Position numbers and translations under genes: made by a program
In this document: positions 1-5,792 of the stretch, one piece after another
Numbering within the stretch: the first letter of the stretch is position 1
Layout: every line of letters begins with the position of its first letter
Notes under the pieces: model-generated
Told to the model about the DNA's origin: nothing
What the model saw: only the letters and a program-made list of their open reading frames with translations
Database searches by the model: none
Assembly (NCBI GenBank): GCA_009693225.1
Contig: SHXP01000094.1
Coordinates: forward strand, 1 to 8,253
DNA: 8,253 nucleotides
Source: Limnohabitans sp.
GTDB lineage: Bacteria > Pseudomonadota > Gammaproteobacteria > Burkholderiales > Burkholderiaceae_C
Direction: 5' to 3'

Positions 1-23
1 TTTTTCTGCTTAAGGATTCCTAA

Positions 24-1301
24 GTGAGCTTTAAAAAAATCTCTGCCATCACACTGGCCGTTTCAACGTTGGTTGCTACCTCAGCGTTTGCCCAGGACAA
101 AAACCTGTCCACCCTGCAACGCATGGGCAATACCGATACCAACATGAACATTCCTACCATCCCCCAGGAAGGTAAGAATGCAGATGCCATCCGTGCCAAC
201 TTGAAAAAAATCAAGTTACCCGATGGTTTCAAGATTGACCTGTACGCCATCGTGCCTGACGCACGTTACATGGCGGTGGCACCTTCCACCAATATGCTAT
301 TCGTCGGTACTCGCAAAACCCAGGTTTGGGCCGTGACCAACCGTAACAACGGTGACGCTGCAACCGAAGTCAAACCTTTCGCACCCGCCATCAAGTTCAG
401 TAACCCCAACGGCGTTTGCTTCACCAAGGACGGTTTCCTGGTTGTTACTGAATCCAACCGTATTCTTCACTTCCCGGCTGCCGAATACTTCTACGAAGGT
501 CCGGACGTTGCCGTCGGCGTGATTGTTCCCGAAGGCAAGATGATTCCCGTGGAAGAGCAGTCTTTCAACCACACCGGCCGCGTGTGTAAAGTCGCCTCTG
601 ACGGCAAGATCTATGTCACCCTGGGCCAGCCTTACAACGTGCAACCCAAAGACAAAGTGGCCTTGTATGACCAGGTCGGCATCGGCGGCGTTGTCCGCTA
701 CAACGGCCTCGACGGTTCCGGCCGCACTGTTTATTCAGTCGGCATGCGAAACCCCGCTGGTATCACCATCGGACCGAAGGGCGACATCTGGACCACCGAC
801 AACCAGGTTGACGGTCTGGGCGACGACATTCCTCCCGGCGAGCTGAACAAGCTGACCAAGACTGGCGAACACTTCGGTTTCCCCTTCTACAACGGTCGCT
901 TCAAAGTCGCCGGTTCTGCTGCCGCGCCTGACCTGGCCGACATGAAAGAACCAGCCGGCATGATCGCTCCCCAAGTCGAGTTCCCAGCCCACCAGGCTCA
1001 ACTGGGTCTGACCCACTACACCGGCACAGCCTTCCCCGCCAAATACCAGGGCGGCTTGTTTGTGGCTTCCCACGGTTCATGGAACCGCAGCACCCCCACC
1101 GGTTACCTGATCAACTTCGTGCCTGTCAAGGCCGATGGCAATGCAGGTCCTGCCGAAGTGTTTGCTGAAGGCTTCCTTGACAAGAAAACCAACCGCGCTA
1201 TCGGTCGCCCGGTTGACGTGGCCAACCTGCCTGACGGCTCTATCCTGGTTTCTGACGACTATGCAGGTGCGATCTATCGCATCAGCTACCAAGGCAACTG
1301 A
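24..1301 (+). CDS. Secreted PQQ-dependent sugar dehydrogenase of the sorbosone/glucose dehydrogenase type
   Basis: This 425-residue protein looks like a periplasmic six-bladed beta-propeller dehydrogenase of the soluble glucose/L-sorbosone dehydrogenase family, which oxidises sugars or aldehydes with pyrroloquinoline quinone and passes electrons to a cytochrome. The start is GTG, with AAGGA at 12-16 placed 7 nt upstream. A signal peptide covers about residues 1-23 (basic KK, hydrophobic core, AFA before QDK). Family-like features follow: FNHTGR with the likely catalytic-base His183, MRNPAG at 241-246, TTDNQVDGLGDD at 257-268, HFGFPFYNG at 283-291, ASHGSWNR at 348-355 and the closing GRPVDV...SDDYAG at 394-414. 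Length is normal for the family. The cytochrome c gene just downstream is a plausible electron acceptor, though a terminator separates them. The sugar or aldehyde substrate cannot be inferred, and some members of this fold have no proven PQQ activity. Confidence 0.88.
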   Translation: MSFKKISAITLAVSTLVATSAFAQDKNLSTLQRMGNTDTNMNIPTIPQEGKNADAIRANLKKIKLPDGFKIDLYAIVPDARYMAVAPSTNMLFVGTRKTQVWAVTNRNNGDAATEVKPFAPAIKFSNPNGVCFTKDGFLVVTESNRILHFPAAEYFYEGPDVAVGVIVPEGKMIPVEEQSFNHTGRVCKVASDGKIYVTLGQPYNVQPKDKVALYDQVGIGGVVRYNGLDGSGRTVYSVGMRNPAGITIGPKGDIWTTDNQVDGLGDDIPPGELNKLTKTGEHFGFPFYNGRFKVAGSAAAPDLADMKEPAGMIAPQVEFPAHQAQLGLTHYTGTAFPAKYQGGLFVASHGSWNRSTPTGYLINFVPVKADGNAGPAEVFAEGFLDKKTNRAIGRPVDVANLPDGSILVSDDYAGAIYRISYQGN

Positions 1302-1309
1302 TGAAGTGT

Positions 1310-1337
1310 GATCCACAGGATTTCATCCCTGTGAATC
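1310..1337 (+). repeat. Imperfect inverted repeat upstream of the terminator
   Basis: GATCCACAGG (1310-1319) and CCTGTGAATC (1328-1337) form a 10-bp hairpin with one mismatch and an 8-nt loop. It has no following T-run, so it is not a terminator itself. Its 3' arm CCTGTGA (1328-1334) is also perfectly complementary to TCACAGG (1356-1362), most of which lies in the loop of the terminator that follows. Confidence 0.5.
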
Positions 1338-1344
1338 CTTCTTG

Positions 1345-1375
1345 AGCGGGGTCTCTCACAGGACCCCGCTTTTTT
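1345..1375 (+). terminator. Intrinsic terminator after the dehydrogenase gene
   Basis: AGCGGGGTC (1345-1353) and GACCCCGCT (1362-1370) form a perfect 9-bp GC-rich stem with an 8-nt loop, followed directly by a six-T run (1370-1375). This is a textbook rho-independent terminator for the + strand. It ends only 11 nt before the cytochrome c start codon, so it may act as an attenuator for that gene as well as a terminator for the dehydrogenase. Confidence 0.88.
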
Positions 1376-1386
1376 ACGAGGAAAAA

Positions 1387-1698
1387 ATGAAGAAATTTGT
1401 GTTTTTTATGGTGTTGTGCGCCTTCAACAGTTTTGCCGATGACGTCGCCGACGGTCGTGCCAAAGCAGATACCGCCTGCGCCCTGTGCCATGGCCCCCAG
1501 GGTGTTGCTACCATGCCGGGCGCACCCAACCTGGCCGGCCAGCAAGCCATTTACCTGAGCGAACAGCTGAAAAATTACCGCAGCGGCAAACGCCAGCACG
1601 AAAAGATGAGCTATATCGCCAAGCCCTTGACCGATGCAGAAATAGAGCAACTGGCCGCCTGGTACAGCGCCATCAAGGTTACAGTTGAAGCGCCCTGA
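1387..1698 (+). CDS. Small periplasmic class I cytochrome c
   Basis: A 103-residue monohaem cytochrome c. The chosen ATG is preceded by GAGGA (1378-1382); the frame is open upstream to a TTG at 1342, but that start would lie before the terminator hairpin and destroy the signal peptide. Residues 1-17 form the signal peptide, ending NSFA before DDV. The haem-binding motif is CALCH at 31-35, followed by the usual HGPQG and PNLAGQ stretches; Met74 in HEKMSY is the likely sixth haem ligand. The C-terminal helix is at about 82-97. It is a probable electron acceptor or shuttle for the upstream quinoprotein dehydrogenase, by position only. It overlaps the next gene by 14 nt, which suggests translational coupling. 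Confidence 0.9.
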   Translation: MKKFVFFMVLCAFNSFADDVADGRAKADTACALCHGPQGVATMPGAPNLAGQQAIYLSEQLKNYRSGKRQHEKMSYIAKPLTDAEIEQLAAWYSAIKVTVEAP

Positions 1699-2041
1699 CA
1701 AGCTGTTGCAAGCGGTGTATCTGGCCGGCCTGATGTGTTTCGGGCAAATGACACCTGTTAGTGCTGCCAGAAGCATCCGTTTTTTGACGGCTGCGGAATT
1801 GCAGTCAACACTGCTTTCTCCGGATGAGAACATCCGCTTTAACGGACGCAACTACATCATGGGTGTGGTCGACAGCTTGATGCTGACAAAATCCTCGCCC
1901 ATATGTATGCACGAACAAACCGAGATTAACCAGATCACAGAACTGGTGAGACTGCAATTGCAACAACGGCCTGAATTGTTACGCTTCAATGCTGCCAGCG
2001 TGGTGCGCGAAGTCATGGTGGCCAACTACCCCTGCATTTAA
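1685..2041 (+). CDS. Exported small protein with a Rap1a/Tai-like pattern
   Basis: A 118-residue protein that starts at TTG inside the end of the cytochrome c gene, with AAGG (1675-1678) 6 nt upstream. The TTG is chosen because only it supplies the basic N-terminus of the signal peptide (MKRPDK, hydrophobic stretch to about 27, cut near VSAA). The mature part follows the order I know from the Rap1a/Tai domain: a GRNYIMGVVD strand-turn (54-63), a Cys-containing ICMH (73-76), a helix with QITELVRLQLQQRPELL (83-99), then AASVVREVMVANYPC (103-117). C74 and C117 may pair as a disulfide. The domain was defined on type VI secretion immunity proteins, but many members sit outside such loci and have no known role. 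No secretion or toxin gene is visible here, so immunity should not be assumed. The family call is from memory of the pattern. Confidence 0.68.
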   Translation: MKRPDKLLQAVYLAGLMCFGQMTPVSAARSIRFLTAAELQSTLLSPDENIRFNGRNYIMGVVDSLMLTKSSPICMHEQTEINQITELVRLQLQQRPELLRFNAASVVREVMVANYPCI

Positions 2042-2045
2042 AAGT

Positions 2046-2402
2046 TCAGCGCGGGCTGTGCACGGCAGGTACATTGGTTGCAACCTGACCTTTGGTACAG
2101 GCCTCAAAAATGGCGCAGCGCGCCTCGTAGTTGACATCATGGTCCTGCGGCCACTGGTCACAGAAAAAAGGATTCGCGTATAAGCCCAGCCTGCTCGCCT
2201 GTAAGCCCAGCGTGACCATGCCTCTCTTGCAGCGGTTTATCTGCAGCGCCGACAAGTGCTCATACACAGGCGGCGCCTGCTCGTAAGACATGCGGTTGCA
2301 TGCCTGAATATTTTCTGTATTGGCGCAAGCGGACAGTACCGCCAGACAAGAACAGAGTATCAGCAGAAAACAGGTTCGTAAGATAGGGTTCATGGCATTC
2401 AC
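2046..2402 (-). CDS. Cysteine-rich small lipoprotein, unknown family
   Basis: A 118-residue protein starting at GTG (2402-2400); an in-frame ATG at 2393-2391 would shorten it by three residues and give nearly the same signal sequence. No well-spaced ribosome binding site is seen for either. Residues 1-25 form a lipoprotein signal with lipobox LSAC, so Cys26 should be acylated and the protein membrane-anchored. The mature part holds five more cysteines (35, 58, 81, 96, 102), enough for two disulfides if it lies in the periplasm. I do not recognise the family. It meets the Rap1a-like gene tail to tail with 4 nt between stop codons, and is divergent from the membrane protein gene at 2459. The clear signal sequence supports a real gene. 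Confidence 0.7.
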   Translation of the reverse strand: MNAMNPILRTCFLLILCSCLAVLSACANTENIQACNRMSYEQAPPVYEHLSALQINRCKRGMVTLGLQASRLGLYANPFFCDQWPQDHDVNYEARCAIFEACTKGQVATNVPAVHSPR

Positions 2403-2405
2403 ATG

Positions 2406-2429
2406 TTTCAGTGTAATCCTTCGCTGAAA
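2406..2429. promoter_or_regulatory. Dyad in the divergent intergenic region, possible operator
   Basis: TTTCAGTG (2406-2413) and CGCTGAAA (2422-2429) are inverted copies matching at 7 of 8 positions, 8 nt apart. They fill much of the 56-nt gap between the lipoprotein start (2402, - strand) and the membrane protein start (2459, + strand). An operator or a 5'-leader hairpin is possible. No convincing -10/-35 pair was found to support it. Confidence 0.3.
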
Positions 2430-2458
2430 TAACAGACACCCACAAGGAGTTAACCGGC

Positions 2459-2713
2459 ATGCTTTATATCGTCGCTATCGGCTGGATGTTCGTGGTTGTC
2501 CTGATGACCGTGGTCGAAGCCACGGCCCCCAACGGCAGCTTACTGGGAGCATTTTTCACTTTTTTTCTTTACGGAGTGATTCCATTGGGTCTGGTGTTGT
2601 ACCTGCTGGGCACGCCGCTCAGAATGAAGCAACAAAAAACACTGCAGGCGGATGCAGACCCACACAATGCCGCCGTCATCCCACCTGACAGCTCTACGGA
2701 CGCTACCAGATAG
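2459..2713 (+). CDS. Small two-helix inner-membrane protein, unknown function
   Basis: An 84-residue protein with a good start: ATG preceded by AAGGAG (2444-2449) at 9 nt. Two hydrophobic segments, about 3-20 and 28-50, are joined by a short loop (ATAPNGS). After GTPLRMKQQK comes a hydrophilic, Asp/Pro-rich tail. The positive cluster after helix 2 suggests both ends are cytoplasmic. Similar short proteins ending their second helix in a G-T-P-x-R motif are familiar from betaproteobacteria, but no function is assigned that I know of. It is probably a single-gene unit: the lipoprotein gene is divergent, and a hairpin with a short T-run lies 36 nt after the stop codon. Confidence 0.75.
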   Translation: MLYIVAIGWMFVVVLMTVVEATAPNGSLLGAFFTFFLYGVIPLGLVLYLLGTPLRMKQQKTLQADADPHNAAVIPPDSSTDATR

Positions 2714-2747
2714 CAAGATGGCCGCTGACCCGCCTGTGGCTGCGGTT

Positions 2748-2783
2748 TGCACCAACCCTTTGACGGGTCTGGTTGCACCTTTT
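2748..2783 (+). terminator. Possible weak terminator hairpin after the membrane protein gene
   Basis: Bases 2748-2758 (TGCACCAACCC) pair with 2765-2777 as 11 base pairs with two single-base bulges (C2769, T2774) around a 6-nt loop. TTTT follows at 2780-2783. The bulges and short T-run make it a weak terminator at best, but it sits where the membrane protein's transcript should end. Confidence 0.4.
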
Positions 2784-2810
2784 GCGCAGTAACTCAACGC
2801 ACCAACCCTT
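2749..2810. repeat. 12-bp direct repeat GCACCAACCCTT, two copies
   Basis: GCACCAACCCTT occurs at 2749-2760 and again at 2799-2810, exactly 50 bp apart start to start, in the 142-nt gap between the membrane protein gene and the allantoinase pseudogene. The first copy is the left arm of the hairpin at 2748-2783. Nothing else was recognised in this gap. Confidence 0.6.
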
Positions 2811-2855
2811 GCATTTAAACAACTTGCAACTCAGCTGCATCGGGTACGATTTGGC

Positions 2856-3781
2856 ATGATTTACGACTCCACCCTCCCCTATCCCCGTGATCTGGTCGGT
2901 TACGGCCGCAAGCCGCCGCACGCACAATGGCCGGGTCAGGCTCGCATCGCGGTTCAATTTGTCCTAAATTACGAAGAAGGCGGCGAGAACGCCACCTTGC
3001 ACGGCGACCCCGGCTCAGAGCAATTCTTGTCAGAAATGTTCAACCCGCCGAGTTTTGCCGACCGTCACCTGACCATGGAAGGCATTTACGAATACGGCTC
3101 GCGCGTCGGTGTCTGGCGCATTCTGCGTGAATTTGAAAAACGCGGCCTGCCGCTCACGGTCTTCGGCGTCAGCATGGCGCTGCAACGCCACCCCGAACTG
3201 ACCGCAGCCTTTGTCGAACTCGGCCATGAAATCGCCTGTCATGGCTGGCGCTGGATCAACTACCAGCAAATCGATGAAGCCACCGAGCGCCTGCACATGC
3301 AAACCGGCATCAACATCATCCACGAGTTGACCGGACAGACACCGGTCGTGACAGCCCTAACACACGCCGCCTGCTGCTGGACCACGGCGGTTTTGAATAT
3401 GACAGCGACTACTACGGCGACGATTTGCCGTTCTGGATGACAGTAAAAAAAAGCGACGGCGCGGTGGTGCCGCACCTTGTTGTTCCTTACACGCTGGACG
3501 TGAACGATATGCGGTTTGCGCTGCCGCAAGGTTATTCGCAGGCCGAAGACTTTTTTGTTTACCTGCGCGACAGCTTTGATGTGCTGTACGCCGAGGGCGC
3601 TGATTCGCCCAAGATGATGAGCATAGGCATGCATTGCAGGCTGCTGGGCAGACCGGGACGCATGCTGGCGTTGAAAAAGTTTTTAGACCATATCGAAAAA
3701 CACGACAAAGTGTGGGTCTGCCGACGCATCGACATTGCGCGGCACTGGAAATCGGTACACCCTTTCAAGGCACACAGCTGA
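2856..3781 (+). pseudogene. puuE: PuuE-type allantoinase (polysaccharide deacetylase fold), frameshifted
   Basis: The intact form would be a metal-dependent (or metal-independent PuuE-type) allantoinase that opens allantoin to allantoate in the cytoplasm. Frame 1 from ATG 2856 gives 163 normal residues: DLVGYGRKPP (12-21), FVLNYEEGGENATLHGD (35-51), MEGIYEYGSRVGVWRIL (74-90), EIACHGWRWINYQQ (125-138). It then derails after GQTP at about 3344. From 3347 the homologous sequence resumes in another frame as RDSPNTRRLLLDHGGFEYDS and runs to the stop at 3781, including MMSIGMHCRLLGRPGR and VWVCRRIDIARHW near the end. What is missing at the joint is the stretch expected to read roughly GWYTG. The gap fits a 16-nt deletion between two ACACCGGT copies (one remains at 3339-3346); 16 nt is also what the frame change requires. 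Rebuilt length is about 313 residues, normal for the family. No strong ribosome binding site precedes the ATG. The M20 pseudogene follows after 17 nt. Confidence 0.85.
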
Positions 3782-3798
3782 ACACAGAGACAACACTG

Positions 3799-5043
3799 AT
3801 GAACACCTACGAAAAATTAGACCAATGGATTGACACGCACTTTGACGAGCAGGTGAAGTTTTTGTAGGAACTCGTGCGTGTACCCACCGACACACCTCCC
3901 GGCAACAACACGCCGCATGCTGTGCGCACGGCCGAACTGCTGCAAACCATGGGCATGCAAGCCGAACAGTTTGAAATTCCTGCGGCTTTGGTGCATGAGC
4001 ACGGTTTGACGTCCATCACCAATTTGATTGTGCGCAGACGCTATGGCGAAGGCCGGGTGATTGCTTTGAATGCCCACGGTGATGTGGTGCCACCGGGAGA
4101 AGGCTGGACGCACGACCCCTATGGCGCAGTGATTGAAGACGGCAAGTTGTACGGGCGCGCGTCTGCGGTCAGCAAATGCGACTTTTCCACGTTCACTTTC
4201 GCAGTTCGTGCCTTCGAAGCCGTGGACAAGCCCGCCAAAGGCTCAGTGGAATTGCATTTCACCTACGACGAGGAATTCGGCGGCGAACTCGGCCCCGGTT
4301 GGCTGCTGGCCAACGGCCACACCCAACCCGACTTGATGATGGCCGCCGGTTTCAGCTACCAGGTGGTGACCGCGCACAACGGTTGTCTGCAAATGGAAGT
4401 CACGGTGCACGGGCGCATGGCGCACGCGGCCATTCCCTACAGCGGTGTCGATGCCTTGCAGGGTGCGGTGGCTTTGCTCAACGCCTTGTACGCACAAAAC
4501 ACTTTGTACAAAAACATACGCTCCAAGGTGCAAGGGATCACGTACCCTTATTTGAATGTCGGATTGATAGAGGGCGGCACCAACACTAATGTGATTCCCG
4601 GCAAACTCATGTTCAAACTCGACAGACGCATGATCCCCGAGGAAAACCCGGCCGAGGTGGAAGCTGATATCCGGTCGGTACTGGCCAAAGCAGTCAGCGA
4701 CTACAACGCGTCACGCGATGCGGATCACGCCATACACATTGACATTCGCCGCATGCTCATGGCCAACGCCATGAAACCCTTGCCCGGCAATCAGCCCATG
4801 GTCAGCGCTTTGCAAAAACACGGCACAGAAGTGTTCGGCGAACCCATACCGGCGGTCGGCACACTGATGTACACCGATGTGCGTTTGTATGTGGAGCGCG
4901 GTATCCCCGGTGTCATCTACGGCGCCGGACCGCGTACCGTGCTGGAGTCGCACGCCAAACGCGCGGACGAACGCATCGACCTGGAGGATTTACGCAAAGC
5001 CACCAAGGTGGTGGCGCGCAGTCTGTCTGATTTGCTGGCTTGA
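3799..5043 (+). pseudogene. M20-family ArgE/DapE-like amidohydrolase interrupted by an in-frame amber codon
   Basis: The reading frame from ATG 3799 is homologous throughout (414 codons) but codon 23 is TAG (3865-3867), in the context FL-stop-ELVRVPTDTPPG where Gln is expected; a single C-to-T change from CAG explains it. A GTG at 3874, with AGGA at 3866-3869, could restart translation and give a 389-residue protein lacking only the first helix, so residual function is possible. Counting from that GTG, M20 features are ALNAHGD (64-70, His68 and Asp70), YDEEFGGELG (131-140, with the Glu-Glu pair), a dimerisation-domain start AHNGCLQMEVTVHG (167-180), and SHAKRADE near the C-terminus with a likely metal-binding His. 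The segment GRASAVSK (94-101) has Val where M20 enzymes normally carry the metal-bridging Asp. Its neighbours suggest a role in ureide or N-acyl/carbamoyl amino acid hydrolysis, but it does not resemble the allantoate amidohydrolase (AllC/HpxK) branch. Confidence 0.82.
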
Positions 5044-5093
5044 ACCGGCCGCAACACTTGAGATCAATTCCGGTTCATGTGATCCGGTAAAGC

Positions 5094-5790
5094 CTACCAA
5101 CCGGTATGAAAGCGGTTAACGTTGGTTTGTGGCGCAGGCATGCGGCCCGTTAAAAACACATCCAGACCTGCACTCACGCTGTCAATCAAAGGCACAGTGC
5201 AATGTGCTTGCAACTCGGCGGCATATCCTGCGAGCCCTGCCCCGCCCAGAATCACTGACTTGACACCAGTGTCAGCGGGCACGTGCACACGCCTGCGACA
5301 ACACGCGCAAAGCCATCTCACGGTTGGCAGGCAGACTCGCTCCGTCCTGCTCGACGATTTCAATGTGCTTTAACTGCTGTTCAAACCCCAGACTGCCGGC
5401 CAGTCGCTGCAACATGGGTTTCCAGCCTACACCACCGGTGACGATGGCAAACGGGCCGGATGGCGCCGCTTGTAGAAAAGAGGCTTCGGCCAGGCCGCTG
5501 ACCGGACATGCGCTGGCCTCGCGCAAAGCAAACAAACCCGGGTCGCCGAAACAGGCAATCAATATCCCGTCAGGCTGCGAGTCTGTGTCTTGCACATACT
5601 GCGCCCAGGCGTCCAGCAGCGCATGACCGGCGACAGCATGGCTGGCCTCGCAGGCAATATACGGTGCACCAAAGCGCGCGTTGATGCAATCGAGTTGCAC
5701 ACCGGCCTGCAGCAAACCACTCAACCATGACTGCAAGCGCAGGGTCGTGGCCTGACCGGTATTCGGGTTGATGACCAGCAGGCAGCGCAT
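5094..5790 (-). pseudogene. Asp/Glu/hydantoin racemase, frameshifted
   Basis: The intact product would be a cofactor-independent racemase of about 232 residues, of the allantoin/hydantoin racemase type. From ATG 5790 the frame gives 172 residues: LLVINPNTG (4-12), the first catalytic Cys80 in IACFGDPGL, GLAEASF (99-105), FAIVTGG (114-120). It ends prematurely at ACARAR-stop (5272). The C-terminal part continues in another frame as ADTGVKSVILGGAGLAG, then PLIDSVSAGLDVFLTGR, to the stop at 5094. The frames join if two bases are restored at 5271-5280, for example GCGC instead of GC, which reads ARARADTGVK. The usual second catalytic Cys (LGCAG in hydantoin racemases) is Gly here (ILGGAG). The start lies 2 nt after the regulator's stop codon, so the two were one transcription unit. 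The facing M20 gene ends 50 nt away. Confidence 0.84.
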
Positions 5791-5792
5791 AT

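Noticed and set aside
297..1073. Long open frames on the minus strand (297-644 and 735-1073)
   Set aside because: They mirror the dehydrogenase gene's codon structure, lack ribosome sites and signal-like or domain-like sequence, and are shadows of a well-supported gene.
1282..1851. 189-codon open frame on the minus strand
   Set aside because: It runs across a strong terminator and two well-supported + strand genes and has no recognisable domain.
3865..3867. TAG in the M20 gene as programmed recoding (for example pyrrolysine)
   Set aside because: The position is an ordinary N-terminal surface helix where Gln is expected, two neighbouring genes are also broken, and a single C-to-T change is simpler.
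4176..4589. 137-codon open frame on the + strand
   Set aside because: It lies in a different frame inside the M20 gene, whose homologous reading is unambiguous; the Arg/Gly/His-rich translation is typical of an out-of-frame GC-rich read.
5041..5077. Inverted repeat TGAACCGG / CCGGTTCA between the convergent M20 and racemase pseudogenes, as a bidirectional terminator
   Set aside because: The 8-bp arms are perfect but the loop is 21 nt and neither strand has a T-run after the stem.
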